A DNA stretch of 64,000 nt from Mucilaginibacter endophyticus (GCF_003351025.1 NZ_QPCG01000002.1:434001-498000), one strand, 5' to 3'. Shown: positions 7,728-17,982, counted from the stretch's first letter. Notes: a model not told the origin generated them from the letters alone. Translations and numbers: made by a program.

Positions 7728-9404
7728 CTATTGATTCACCCGGAATGATTCCCATCCGCCAATAGTGGCGCGGTTACAGGTCATGGCCTGTGTGCCGTTC
7801 TCGCCTGAAATGTACTTGCCATTGCTTCCGCGGAAAGAGACAGTACCATCAGCGTTGCTCACCCAGTCAAACTGTTCCCATGGACCTACAGATGTGCGGT
7901 TACAGTTAATAGCCTGGGTACCATTTTCAGATGATACATATTTACCCGAATTTAACAAGGCGACTTTACCGCTGCCTGCATTAACAATGGTAAACTGTTC
8001 CCAACCACCAGCCGTGGGCCGGTTACAGTTCATGGGCTGTGTGCCGTTTTCGCTGCTTACATAATTGTTATTTGAGCCTTTTAATGTTATAGTTTGCCCG
8101 ATTGGAGGAGTGCCCGGATTGCTGCCACCTGCCACCGGAGCTGTCGGGCGCACGGCAGTAAGCCCTATTTGTCCTTTTAACATCCGGCCACCGTCACCTG
8201 TTAACCGCAGGTAATAATCAGCAGAACAAACGGTGCCATCCTCATCCAGTGATAAGAAGTTTGATCCGGCAGGCACAAATGATGAGTTTTCTGTTGTTTT
8301 GGCAATCTGGTTACCTTCATTGTACTCATCAAACATGGATATATACAATCCCTGCGCACCACCACGAATCAGGTTATAAAACTGTGTCCACATCAGGTCG
8401 CCGTGTACGCGCTGCCGTAACTGCAGATCGCCTGGCAAAACACAAGGCTGGTAATCAATACCATTGGCATTACAATACGTCTGATCGCCAACCTGTGTAT
8501 TGTTATAAAAATTATTGGCCTCAGTTATAGTACCAATCTTACCAATCATCCATGGCGAGATCATGTTTAACGCGTTGAAGGTCGGTAAAAAGTTAGGCCG
8601 TACTTCACTGGCATTAGGGTCGCGCCAATAAGCAGGTACGCCACCTATAACGTAGCAGCCCTGACTTTTAAACCAGTTGATCACGTCAAGACAAACCGCT
8701 GCCGAAAACGGGTGATTATCATCATTAAAACCAAAGCCCCAGATACATACCACCGGTTTACCATTCTGTTTGGCATAAGCTGATGACGAGGTATAGGCCG
8801 ACATTTTGGTTGTCCAGTCGGTTTTTATTTCCGATTGCATGTTTGTCCACCCGCCAACATCGTACATGATATAAAATTTACGGCCCGTAGCCTCGGCTGC
8901 GGTTTTTACCTTGGCAGTTATGGCATCACGTACAGGGCCTTCGCCACCGGTTGGATTAAAACGTTGCAGCGCGGCACAGTCGATATTATTCTGCTGCATC
9001 CACTGAAACTGCACATTTACCGTTTGATCATTAAAGGAAGAAAAAAGTTTTGCCGGACTGCCGTTATTCAAATTGGCAAAACCGGTTTGATAGGTGCCGG
9101 TATACTCCCGTACATCGGGCCATGATTTTATCCCGATATTATTGGCATTAGGGGCCTGGTTATTGGGGGTTGACCAATGCCACCACAAATTAATGGGGGA
9201 ACCATCGCCAATAGCGGCAAACCAGCCCTGGTAGCCTACGGTGATTTTACCCACAACATCACCGGCAGGTGAAGCGGCTGTTTTTATTTTGGATTGATTG
9301 TTATTAGCGTTAGCCGGATTTCCTGCCAGTTCTTTTTTTGAGCAGGCACTTACAAGGCCGATAATAAGCGCACAGCTTAAAACATAAAGTTTTTTTAAGT
9401 TCAT
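7728..9404 (-). CDS. Secreted GH71/GH99-like glycoside hydrolase lipoprotein with beta-trefoil tail
   Basis: A protein of 558 residues from the ATG at 9404; a longer reading frame upstream would precede the lipoprotein signal. The signal ends in GLVSAC, so it should be a lipoprotein, probably surface-exposed. The central part (about residues 45-420; YQGWFAAIGDGS, WHWSTPN, YIMYDVGGWTN, MFDEYNEGNQ) reads like GH71/GH99-type (alpha/beta)8 enzymes often labelled xylosidase/arabinosidase. After a Gly/Pro/Thr linker, the last 120 residues hold three near-identical repeats (core ENGTQ..CNR....WE.F). These resemble a fascin-like or carbohydrate-binding beta-trefoil. Two direct repeats upstream may be regulatory. 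The substrate is unknown. Confidence 0.8.
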   Translation of the reverse strand: MNLKKLYVLSCALIIGLVSACSKKELAGNPANANNNQSKIKTAASPAGDVVGKITVGYQGWFAAIGDGSPINLWWHWSTPNNQAPNANNIGIKSWPDVREYTGTYQTGFANLNNGSPAKLFSSFNDQTVNVQFQWMQQNNIDCAALQRFNPTGGEGPVRDAITAKVKTAAEATGRKFYIMYDVGGWTNMQSEIKTDWTTKMSAYTSSSAYAKQNGKPVVCIWGFGFNDDNHPFSAAVCLDVINWFKSQGCYVIGGVPAYWRDPNASEVRPNFLPTFNALNMISPWMIGKIGTITEANNFYNNTQVGDQTYCNANGIDYQPCVLPGDLQLRQRVHGDLMWTQFYNLIRGGAQGLYISMFDEYNEGNQIAKTTENSSFVPAGSNFLSLDEDGTVCSADYYLRLTGDGGRMLKGQIGLTAVRPTAPVAGGSNPGTPPIGQTITLKGSNNNYVSSENGTQPMNCNRPTAGGWEQFTIVNAGSGKVALLNSGKYVSSENGTQAINCNRTSVGPWEQFDWVSNADGTVSFRGSNGKYISGENGTQAMTCNRATIGGWESFRVNQ

Positions 9405-9512
9405 AAATTCAGATGTAATTGTTTGATAGATTGGTTTGTTAACAGAATACAGGTACAACCTGCCATAAGCCTTACGGTGGCTTAAGAACGAGTGAAAGCA
9501 TAAATAGCAATA

Positions 9513-9566
9513 TTGGTTTAATTGGTTAACCGCAGCCTTATAGGGCAGGCGTTGGTTTAATTGGTT
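9513..9566. promoter_or_regulatory. Two direct repeats of TTGGTTTAATTGGTT upstream of the glycosidase gene
   Basis: Identical 15-base copies lie at 9513-9527 and 9552-9566, with starts 39 bases apart. They are about 110-160 bases before the glycosidase start. Exact duplication in a promoter region suggests a regulator binding site, though no regulator gene is adjacent. Apart from these repeats and the hairpin at 9680-9710, I see nothing else in the gap 9405-9731. Confidence 0.4.
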
Positions 9567-9679
9567 GGGAGCAAATAAAGCCCGGCACTATTAAAAAATA
9601 CTTAAAAAAAGCTTAATGATATTAGGTTTCAGTTAAACATTCTTCCAGGTTTTAACCATAGGATATTGCTATAAACAAA

Positions 9680-9710
9680 AAGCGGACGATCTTTTTTGAC
9701 CGTCCGCTTT
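9680..9710 (-). terminator. Hairpin terminator of the NagD-like gene
   Basis: AAAGCGGACG (9680-9689) pairs with CGTCCGCTTT (9701-9710). On the minus strand a T-rich stretch follows, just downstream of the HAD hydrolase gene. Confidence 0.8.
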
Positions 9711-9731
9711 ATCATAAAAAAGAAGATTATC

Positions 9732-10508
9732 TTATTGCCACCACTTAAGCGGGAAAACTATTTTATCAACCGAGCTGGCTACCATGTCAGGCTTAAACGC
9801 ATAGTGACTCAACTGATCTTTGCTGGATATGCCGGATAAAACCAAAATAGTTTTATATCCCATTTGCACGCCGCCCTGAATATCGGTTTCCATAGTATCT
9901 CCAATTACAGTTGTTTCGGCTGTTTCAAGACCCAGGAATTTCCTCGCCGAACGCATCATTACCGGACTTGGTTTACCTGTTACAAATGCTTTACGACCGG
10001 TAGCCTCCTCAATCATGGCGGTTGTTGCTGCAATGCCCAGGTTATTCCATCCCGGTTTTTTAGGAGAAGGGTCCCGGTTGGTTGTTATAAATTTAGCGCC
10101 CGCCAAAATCATGTCAACCGCGCGCTGCACCATCTCCAGGGTAAAGTTTCTGCCTTCGCCTAAAACAACAAATTCCGGATCGGAATCAACCAATGTGATA
10201 CCGTTTTCATGAAGACTGGTCAACAAGCCACCTTCGCCCAATACAAACGCCGTACCATTTGGGCTTTGATCGCCCAGGAATTTACCGGTAGCCATTGCAC
10301 TGGTATAAACATGTTTAGTTTCAACGGTTATTCCCAGCCTTTTAAGCTTGCGTACAACCTCCAGGCTGGTGCGCTGACTGTTGTTGGTCATAAAAGTAAA
10401 CGGGATATCATTATCAATAAGATGTTTGATGAATTTATCAGCGCCGAATATCAATTCTTCACCGCTGTAAATCACCCCATCCATATCAATCAAAAGGCCT
10501 TGTTTCAT
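9732..10508 (-). CDS. HAD-IIA family phosphatase (NagD-like)
   Basis: A 258-residue cytoplasmic hydrolase. Motif I is LIDMDGVIY (D8, D10), motif II is MTNNSQRT, the lysine motif is TGKPSP, and motif IV is GDTMETDIQGG. The order and spacing, with a cap between motifs II and III, fit subfamily IIA (NagD, 4-nitrophenylphosphatase, phosphoglycolate phosphatase). The substrate is probably a small sugar phosphate or nucleotide but cannot be specified. It heads a minus-strand row with a START-fold gene 29 bases upstream. Confidence 0.9.
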   Translation of the reverse strand: MKQGLLIDMDGVIYSGEELIFGADKFIKHLIDNDIPFTFMTNNSQRTSLEVVRKLKRLGITVETKHVYTSAMATGKFLGDQSPNGTAFVLGEGGLLTSLHENGITLVDSDPEFVVLGEGRNFTLEMVQRAVDMILAGAKFITTNRDPSPKKPGWNNLGIAATTAMIEEATGRKAFVTGKPSPVMMRSARKFLGLETAETTVIGDTMETDIQGGVQMGYKTILVLSGISSKDQLSHYAFKPDMVASSVDKIVFPLKWWQ

Positions 10509-10537
10509 GGGTATAAAGTATTTTGTTTTTAGATGTG

Positions 10538-10921
10538 TTAAGCGCCCTCAAAAAAGTCTATCAGGCCACCAAAGTAACTATCATTCCAGCCTTCAACAAT
10601 GTCGTTATAATCATCGTCGGGGATGTTGGTATGCCTTAGCTCTGCAGATGTGCCATTTTTATCAGCATGCAGTTTGATGGTCACGATAGAGTTATCGCTC
10701 TGTCCCTCAAAATACCATTGCTGAACAACCTTTTTATTGGGCTCAAACTCGAGGTTTTTACCTACAATGCTACCATCCCACATAGAAAATTCGGTGTCGG
10801 GTTCGGTAGACATTTCCGCTACTTCGCCAGTCCAAAGTTCGATGGTAATCGAATTGGTGATGGCCATATAAATCTCTTCGGGAGTGGCCGGTATGCTGTA
10901 ATATTTTTTATAATCTTTCAC
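10538..10921 (-). CDS. START-like SRPBCC protein (AHSA1 type)
   Basis: A 127-residue cytoplasmic protein with the pattern of the Bacteroidota START-like / AHSA1 group: YYSIPATPEEIYMAI at the N-terminus, LWTGEVAEM and FSMWDGSIVG in the middle, and a C-terminal helix WNDSYFGGLIDFFEG. The fold makes a hydrophobic ligand cavity, but no catalytic role is known for this group. It lies between the HAD phosphatase and the acetate transporter on the same strand. Confidence 0.75.
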   Translation of the reverse strand: MKDYKKYYSIPATPEEIYMAITNSITIELWTGEVAEMSTEPDTEFSMWDGSIVGKNLEFEPNKKVVQQWYFEGQSDNSIVTIKLHADKNGTSAELRHTNIPDDDYNDIVEGWNDSYFGGLIDFFEGA

Positions 10922-10944
10922 CCACGCAATTTAGCTGAAAAAAT

Positions 10945-11535
10945 TTAAACCTTCACCGGGCCAATAGGTAAAACAGTTTTTCCGTAAACTTCATTCAGTA
11001 CATTGGCAATACCGGTATAAATAGCCGAAGCACCGCAAATGATACCTTCATATCCAGCCAGGTGCTTGATATTTGCATTACCGGTAGCATCGCCTGCTAC
11101 CAGCAGGAAAAACAACACGGTTAACGAAGCAAAAACAAACTGTAATGCACGGTTGAGCTTTAGCGTACCAAAAAACAACAGGAAGGTAAATACCCCCCAG
11201 ATGCTTAGGTAAGCAATCATGGCTCCTTCAGATGGCGCAGTGCCCCAGCCAAGCTTAGGCATCACCAGTAAGCCAACTAATGAAAGCCAGAAAAAGCCAT
11301 ACGAGGTAAATGCTGTAAGCCCGAAAGTATTATTCTTTTTTGCTTCGATAACACCGGCAATTACCTGTGCCAAGCCACCATAAAATATACCCATGGCCAG
11401 GATCATGGTATTCATTTCAAAAAAGCCGGCATTGTGAATGTTTAATAAAACGGTTGTCATACCGAAAGCGCACAGGCCAAGCGGCGCCGGATTGGCAATG
11501 CCATCCTTCACCGGTACTGGTGTAGTAGGGATCAT
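10945..11535 (-). CDS. Acetate uptake transporter, GPR1/FUN34/SatP family
   Basis: About 196 residues from the ATG at 11535. An upstream in-frame ATG at 11604 would add a basic 23-residue leader absent from the family and run into the divergent gpmA promoter. [11 protein letters not shown] followed by [12 protein letters not shown] is the family signature, and six hydrophobic segments follow. Homologues carry acetate or succinate with protons across the inner membrane. The spacing to the START-like gene is short (23 bases). Confidence 0.92.
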   Translation of the reverse strand: MIPTTPVPVKDGIANPAPLGLCAFGMTTVLLNIHNAGFFEMNTMILAMGIFYGGLAQVIAGVIEAKKNNTFGLTAFTSYGFFWLSLVGLLVMPKLGWGTAPSEGAMIAYLSIWGVFTFLLFFGTLKLNRALQFVFASLTVLFFLLVAGDATGNANIKHLAGYEGIICGASAIYTGIANVLNEVYGKTVLPIGPVKV

Positions 11536-11615
11536 AATAGGTTTTAGTTTATTTGGTTTGTACCGCAAGCTAACTGATTTATAAATATTAAGCAAGTTTT
11601 TCACAACCCTTAACT

Positions 11616-11623
11616 TACTTTTG
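11616..11623 (+). promoter_or_regulatory. Bacteroidota -7 element upstream of gpmA
   Basis: TACTTTTG matches TAnnTTTG and lies 16 bases before the gpmA ATG. No clear -33 TTG is seen at ideal spacing. Confidence 0.45.
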
Positions 11624-11639
11624 CGTTAACTAAATACCT

Positions 11640-12329
11640 ATGCAAAAATTAGTATTAATACGCCACGGCGAGAGTGTTTTCAATCAGCAAAACCGTTTTA
11701 CAGGCTGGGAAGATGTAGACCTATCGGACAAAGGGTACGAGCAAGCCCATAACGCCGGAAAAATCCTGAATAAAAATGGCTATAACTTTGATATCGGCTT
11801 TACATCGTACCTGAAGCGGTCGATCAAGACCTTGCATTACATGCTTGAGGAGCTCGATCATCTTTGGATCCCGGTTGAAAAATCATGGCGCTTGAACGAA
11901 CGTTTTTACGGAGCCTTACAGGGGCTAAATAAAGACGAAACTATTGCCCAATACGGTGAAGAGCAGGTATTAAAATGGCGCCGCGACCCTAATGAACATC
12001 CGCCGGCTATAACGAAAGAAGATCCCCGGTATCCGGGTCATGACCTTAGATACAAGGATTTAACCGAACGCGAGCTTCCGCTAACCGAAAACCTAAGCGA
12101 AACCATGGATAGGGTATTGCCCTTTTGGAATGAGAGAATAGTAAGGGCGATGCGGCGCAATCAAAAAGTTATAATTGCCGCACATGGCAACAGCCTACGG
12201 TCGCTGATAAAATATATTGATAATTTAAACGATGAGGAAGTAACTTCTCTGGAAATCCCAACCGCCGTACCTTTGGTTTATGAGCTTGATGAAGGTTTAA
12301 ACAGGATCAGGCATTATTATCTGGAATAA
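11640..12329 (+). CDS. gpmA: 2,3-bisphosphoglycerate-dependent phosphoglycerate mutase
   Basis: A 229-residue cytoplasmic glycolytic enzyme interconverting 3- and 2-phosphoglycerate. [18 protein letters not shown] carries the phospho-histidine H9; YLKRSIKT and [10 protein letters not shown] (acid residue) follow, and [10 protein letters not shown] carries the second histidine. The [10 protein letters not shown] insert distinguishes dPGM from the broader phosphatase superfamily. It is transcribed divergently from the acetate transporter and ends in a terminator shared with hom. Confidence 0.96.
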   Translation: MQKLVLIRHGESVFNQQNRFTGWEDVDLSDKGYEQAHNAGKILNKNGYNFDIGFTSYLKRSIKTLHYMLEELDHLWIPVEKSWRLNERFYGALQGLNKDETIAQYGEEQVLKWRRDPNEHPPAITKEDPRYPGHDLRYKDLTERELPLTENLSETMDRVLPFWNERIVRAMRRNQKVIIAAHGNSLRSLIKYIDNLNDEEVTSLEIPTAVPLVYELDEGLNRIRHYYLE

Positions 12330-12350
12330 TCAGATAAACTACTTTCAATT

Positions 12351-12382
12351 AAAAAGGCTTCCCGAATTGGAGAAGCCTTTTT
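12351..12382. terminator. Hairpin terminator between gpmA and hom
   Basis: AAAAAGGCTTC pairs with GAAGCCTTTTT around a short loop, between two convergent transcription units. T-runs are present on both strands. Confidence 0.85.
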
Positions 12383-12407
12383 ATATTAAAACAACCGAAG
12401 GAATCTA

Positions 12408-13643
12408 CTAAAAAACTTCAGCTGTTTGTTTAGCTGCCGATGCTAAGCTGACCCCCGTAAGCTGATCGGCAAAGGCTACGAAAGCCTTGCTGTCAGATAT
12501 ACGTTGTTGGTTGGCGATCAGATTTTTTAAATTGATTTTTCCTATAACAAATTTATAATTACCTGAGTAGTAGCGCTCATTAATGTGCTCGAAGTTCAGC
12601 GCCTCAACCAGTTCTTCATCATCATAACGCAGATAAACCGTTAATTCAATGTTATTGGTAAAATTAAGATCTGTTTTTTCTTTTGCCTTTTTGTACTCGT
12701 ACTGGTAATTATAGCGTAAAGCCGCTATATCCGACAGTACAGCAGAGCCGGTAGGGTGGCCACCAGCGCCTTTTCCGAAAAAGAATTGCTGATCGGCAAA
12801 AGCTGCCTGTACCGTTACGCCGTTGTATTCGTATTCAACGTTGTATAAAAACTCTTTATCGTTTACAAATTTTGGCAACACGAACAGGGCAACGTTGCGG
12901 TCGTCAAGTTCCTTAGCTACAGGCACTAATTTAATTTTCAGGTTCTTTTCGCGGGCATACTGCAAATCTGTAGCGGCAAGATTTTGGATGCCCAGGTTAA
13001 ACACCTCATCGGGCTGTACCACTACACCATAAGCATGGGCAGCCGCGATAACCAGTTTATATTTGGCATCAAAACCGCCAACATCACTGGTTGGATCAGT
13101 TTCGGCAAAACCAAGGTCCTGCGCTTGTTTTAATGCGCTGTCATAATCCAAACCTTCAATAAATCCTTTTGAAAGGATATAATTTGAAGAACCGTTGAAA
13201 ATGCCGCTTATCGAGTGCAATAATTCGTTGTCATAATATTCCTCAAGGTTACGGATGATTGGGATACTACCGCAGACCGCGCCTTCATATAACAATGATG
13301 TACCGTATTGATGCTGGATCTCGATCAGCTCATCTAAATGCAGGGCAATCATTTTTTTACTGGCCGATACTACGTTCTTGCCAGATTTCAGGGCCCTTGA
13401 AACAATTTCAAAAGCAGCTTCGGTATCATTGATCAACTCAACTATCGTGTTGATCTCGGGGTTATTAAGCAGTTCTTCTTTATCGGTAGTAAATAAATGA
13501 GCCGGTAAAGAACGTTTTTTTGTTGGATCTTTAATAGCAAATTTTACTATCTCAATGTTTAGCTTTTTTGTTTTTACGATATCATATAAACCCTGGCCCA
13601 CAACTCCAAATCCGAAGAGGCCGATATTTAACTTTTTACTCAT
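12408..13643 (-). CDS. hom: Homoserine dehydrogenase
   Basis: A 411-residue monofunctional enzyme reducing aspartate semialdehyde to homoserine. It has an N-terminal Rossmann motif (GLFGFGVVGQG), SASKKMIA, the catalytic-domain signature YEGAVCGSIPIIRNL, and GFAETDPTSDVGGFDAKYK with the substrate-binding and catalytic residues. About 70 C-terminal residues extend past the catalytic domain and may be a degenerate ACT-like regulatory part. The start codon shares one base with the metX stop (TAATG), so the two are translationally coupled. As last gene of metY-metX-hom it supplies homoserine to MetX and is probably under SAM control from the riboswitch upstream. Confidence 0.95.
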   Translation of the reverse strand: MSKKLNIGLFGFGVVGQGLYDIVKTKKLNIEIVKFAIKDPTKKRSLPAHLFTTDKEELLNNPEINTIVELINDTEAAFEIVSRALKSGKNVVSASKKMIALHLDELIEIQHQYGTSLLYEGAVCGSIPIIRNLEEYYDNELLHSISGIFNGSSNYILSKGFIEGLDYDSALKQAQDLGFAETDPTSDVGGFDAKYKLVIAAAHAYGVVVQPDEVFNLGIQNLAATDLQYAREKNLKIKLVPVAKELDDRNVALFVLPKFVNDKEFLYNVEYEYNGVTVQAAFADQQFFFGKGAGGHPTGSAVLSDIAALRYNYQYEYKKAKEKTDLNFTNNIELTVYLRYDDEELVEALNFEHINERYYSGNYKFVIGKINLKNLIANQQRISDSKAFVAFADQLTGVSLASAAKQTAEVF

Positions 13644-14698
13644 TACGCTGTACGTTGCAGTTCTATAATTTTTCCTTTTACATCGGTTTTAAAAAACGAT
13701 GTAAATATGTTTGTTAATGCTTCTGTTTCAATTAAAAATCCGTCGTGCCCATAAAACGAATCCAGTTCGGCAAAGGCAGCTTTCGGGATATGCCTGAAAA
13801 GGTATTGCTGCTCCTCAATCGGGAATAACACATCTGATGAAATACCGATAACCAATGTTTTAGCTTTGATCAGACTCAATGCCTTGTCAACCCCGTTACG
13901 GCCCCGGCCTACGTTATGCGAATCCATTACTTTTGTCAGGTACCAATAACTATAGGCATTATAGCGGTTCACCAGTTTCTCGCCCTGGTAGTTTTGGTAT
14001 GACGATGAGCGGAAATTATCTTTCACATCATCGCTTTCTTCCTGCTGGGTAATACCATAGGTTTTATAAGTACGATAGCTTAAAAGCGCGATGCTCCGGG
14101 CGGCTTTTAAGCCTTTTTGACCGCCCTCCGGCGTGTTGCCGTAAAAAGTACGGTCGGCCGTAATAGCTAAGCGCTGCGACTCATTAAAGGCAATGCCCCA
14201 TGGCGAGTGCTTGGCATTGGTAGCAATCAGAATAAGATTTTTGATGCGTTCCGGCTCGATGATTGCCCATTCCATAGCCTGTTGGCCACCTAATGAACCG
14301 CCTATCAATACACTGATATTATTGATCTGCAAATGATCGGCAAGCAGCTGGTGCGCCTTTATCATATCCCTTGTAGTAAACTGCGGATAGGATAGGTAAT
14401 ATGGCTGCCCCGTAACCGGGTTAACACTTAGCGGACTTGTAGTGCCATACGGCGACCCCAAAATATTGGCACAAACTATAAAATGCTCTTCGGGATTAAA
14501 GAAATAACCCTCACCAATAAGGCCTTTCCACCAGTCAAATACATCGCTGTTGGCAGTAAGCGCGTGGCATACCCAAACAACGTTATTTTTTTCTTTATTT
14601 AACCTGCCATAGGTGTGAAAGCCTATTTCTAAACCTTCAATCGCGCGGCCGGATTCAAATTCAAAAGTATCAGTGTATTTAAATATCTCTGCGTTCAT
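13643..14698 (-). CDS. metX: Homoserine O-acetyltransferase
   Basis: A 351-residue alpha/beta-hydrolase-fold acyltransferase that makes O-acetylhomoserine from homoserine and acetyl-CoA. The nucleophile elbow is IGGSLGGQQAMEWA, the Asp is near SSDVLFPIEEQ, and the catalytic histidine is in YGHDGFLIE. VWVCHALTANSDVFDWW is also typical of MetX. It lies between metY and hom, with a long hairpin repeat filling the 185-base gap to metY. Some homologues use succinyl-CoA, but the neighbouring O-acetylhomoserine sulfhydrylase favours acetyl. Confidence 0.94.
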   Translation of the reverse strand: MNAEIFKYTDTFEFESGRAIEGLEIGFHTYGRLNKEKNNVVWVCHALTANSDVFDWWKGLIGEGYFFNPEEHFIVCANILGSPYGTTSPLSVNPVTGQPYYLSYPQFTTRDMIKAHQLLADHLQINNISVLIGGSLGGQQAMEWAIIEPERIKNLILIATNAKHSPWGIAFNESQRLAITADRTFYGNTPEGGQKGLKAARSIALLSYRTYKTYGITQQEESDDVKDNFRSSSYQNYQGEKLVNRYNAYSYWYLTKVMDSHNVGRGRNGVDKALSLIKAKTLVIGISSDVLFPIEEQQYLFRHIPKAAFAELDSFYGHDGFLIETEALTNIFTSFFKTDVKGKIIELQRTA

Positions 14699-14708
14699 TC
14701 TTCTATTT

Positions 14709-14849
14709 GTTACGCTGTGTTAAGTCGAAAGTCTTTAGTTTGAAGTCTCAAGTCGAATGTTTTAAATCGGAAGTGAAACTTTGACTTTCGACTCAGAACT
14801 TATGACTTAAGACCTTCGATTTAGAACTTAAGACTTAACTACACGTAAC
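14709..14849. repeat. Word-repeat hairpin (AAGTC/GACTT type) between metY and metX
   Basis: About 140 bases built from AAGTC, GAAAGTC and GAAGTC words on the left and GACTT, GACTTTCGA and AACTTAAGAC on the right. The ends (GTTACGCTGTGTTAAGTC against GACTTAACTACACGTAAC) are close to complementary, so the whole stretch can fold on itself. It has no coding potential and sits inside the metY-metX transcript. Confidence 0.7.
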
Positions 14850-14883
14850 GTTTACTATATCACTTAAAAAAAACTATACATTG

Positions 14884-16394
<1,511 letters not shown>

Positions 16395-16449
16395 TTAAGG
16401 TGTAAAAAGTGTTGTGTTGCGTAAATTTAATTAAACTTTTCATGGCTAT

Positions 16450-16560
16450 AAATTTATATTCCCCGGTGTTATTTGCCGGGACAGGAATTGGCACCTTCTT
16501 CAACATTGAAGGGTTGCCAGCGGGTCATTGAGCCTGATCTCTCGCCGCTTCTTTATAAAT
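16450..16560 (-). ncRNA. SAM-I (S-box) riboswitch
   Basis: Read on the minus strand, AAAGAAGCGGCGAGAG, TGACCCGCTGGCAACC and GGTGCCAATTCCTG reproduce the conserved S-box core. P1 pairs ATTTATA (16554-16560) with TATAAAT near 16451-16457. P3 is CCTTC...GAAGG and P4 is CCCGG...CCGGG (16461-16480). It precedes metY-metX-hom in a promoter-leader arrangement, so S-adenosylmethionine should repress homocysteine synthesis. No intrinsic terminator is obvious next to it, so control may be through the downstream leader or at translation. Confidence 0.93.
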
Positions 16561-16606
16561 CAAAACCCGAACTATGTGCGGAGTATTGATCGACGTTGGT
16601 ATCGCT

Positions 16607-16642
16607 ACCAAATAATGTTCCAAATATAAGACGTTATTTGGT
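16607..16642. promoter_or_regulatory. Promoter with overlapping inverted repeat upstream of the SAM-I leader
   Basis: On the minus strand, TATATTTG (16621-16628) matches the -7 consensus TAnnTTTG, with TTTG 21 bases upstream as -33 element. A perfect 9-base inverted repeat (ACCAAATAA at 16607-16615, TTATTTGGT at 16634-16642) brackets the -7 element, as an operator would. The whole gap 16204-16765 holds this promoter, the riboswitch, the small ORF with hairpin, and part of a word repeat. Confidence 0.6.
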
Positions 16643-16671
16643 AATATGCCAAATTTTATTTTAGAAATGAG

Positions 16672-16771
16672 GTTAAAGGTCAAAGGCGAAGGTTAAAGGA
16701 TTTTGAAACAGGGAATTTTTTACCCGCATTCATGCTTCTACCTTTTGCCTTTGACCTTTCGCCTTTTACCT
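16672..16771. repeat. Word-repeat hairpin (AAAGGC/GCCTTT type)
   Basis: GAGGTTAAAGGTCAAAGGCG on the left faces CCTTTGACCTTTCGCCTTTT on the right, about 100 bases in all with a loop of unrelated sequence. The right arm contains the last codon and the TAA of the gene that follows, so the element forms that gene's 3' end. Confidence 0.7.
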
Positions 16772-17884
16772 CGATAAAGCCTGTTCCATATCAGCGATTA
16801 AATCATCAATATGCTCCAGTCCAACCGAAACCCGCAACAGGTTACGAGGCGTTTTGGTATCCGGACCTTCGACGGTAGCGCGGTGTTCTATCAGGCTCTC
16901 CACGCCTCCAAGGCTGGTAGCTTTGATAAATAGTTTAAGCTTATTAATAATGTTGTGCGTATCGTTTTCATCACCTTTAATGATAAAGGATAACATGCCG
17001 CCAAAAGCCAGCATCTGATCTTTTGCAATCTCATGTTGCGGATGCGATGATAAGCCTGGATACATTACCTGTTCAACATTGGGATGTTGTTCCAAATATT
17101 GAGCTAATAGTTGTGCGTTTTGTACGTGGCCTTTTACGCGGTACGGCAAGGTTTTAATACTGCGTACCAGATAATAGCAATCCATAGGCGAGGGGATAGC
17201 GCCGCCCATTTCCTGTACCTGGCGGATCTTTGTCCACCAATCACTTTTTTCGGCGGTAATTAAGGCTCCGCCCATCAAATCGCTGTGGCCGCCGAAATAT
17301 TTGGTGGCCGAGTGCATTACAATATCTACGCCCAAATCAAGTGGTCGTTGGCAAATTGGCGTCGCAAAGGTATTATCGCACAAAACTTTAATGCCTTTTG
17401 CTTTGGCTATTGCTACTACCTTTTTTATATCAGTTATCTTAAGCAGTGGGTTTGATGGGGTTTCAATCCATATTAAGCCTGTTTCGAGTTTAATATATTG
17501 CTGCAATACTTCGGTATCGTTTACATCGATAAAATCGAACGTTAATATTCCCGCAAACAGGTTTTTAAGCTGATTACGCAAGCCATGATACATATCATCA
17601 GGGGCAACAATATGTGTGCCCGGCGCAAGCGATTGAAACACCGACATCCCGGCCGCGTTGCCTGATGAAAACGAAGCAGCCTCAACGCCGCCTTCCAGTT
17701 TAGCCAGTAAATGCTCAAGCGCATGCCTGTTAGGATTGGCTGATCGACTATAAATATAACCTGCCGGGAAACCACCGTCTTCGCCGCGCTCAAACGTGGT
17801 TGACATAATAATAGGTTGTATTACTGCTCGTGTTGCTTCATCAACATGGTTACCGGCGTGTATAGCTATAGTCTCTGTTTTCAT
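16766..17884 (-). CDS. Cystathionine gamma-synthase / gamma-lyase type PLP enzyme
   Basis: A protein of 373 residues from the ATG at 17884; a TTG eight codons upstream is less likely. Visible are TETIAIHAGNHVDEATRAVIQP, SRSANPNRHALE, SSGNAAGMSV and the PLP lysine in SATKYFGGHSDLMGG. Size and sequence place it among Cys/Met-metabolism gamma enzymes. With metX and metY nearby it could be MetB or a cystathionine gamma-lyase of reverse transsulfuration; sequence alone does not decide. It is upstream of the SAM-I riboswitch, so it is not under that switch. Its stop codon lies in a word repeat. Confidence 0.9.
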   Translation of the reverse strand: MKTETIAIHAGNHVDEATRAVIQPIIMSTTFERGEDGGFPAGYIYSRSANPNRHALEHLLAKLEGGVEAASFSSGNAAGMSVFQSLAPGTHIVAPDDMYHGLRNQLKNLFAGILTFDFIDVNDTEVLQQYIKLETGLIWIETPSNPLLKITDIKKVVAIAKAKGIKVLCDNTFATPICQRPLDLGVDIVMHSATKYFGGHSDLMGGALITAEKSDWWTKIRQVQEMGGAIPSPMDCYYLVRSIKTLPYRVKGHVQNAQLLAQYLEQHPNVEQVMYPGLSSHPQHEIAKDQMLAFGGMLSFIIKGDENDTHNIINKLKLFIKATSLGGVESLIEHRATVEGPDTKTPRNLLRVSVGLEHIDDLIADMEQALSR

Positions 17885-17982
17885 GGTTCGAAATATGATA
17901 TCGCCCAAAGTAAAAAAGAATATTTGTTATTAGCTGTAGCGTTTTTTCATTTTTAGCCGAATAGATTATAAAACCTATCCGC

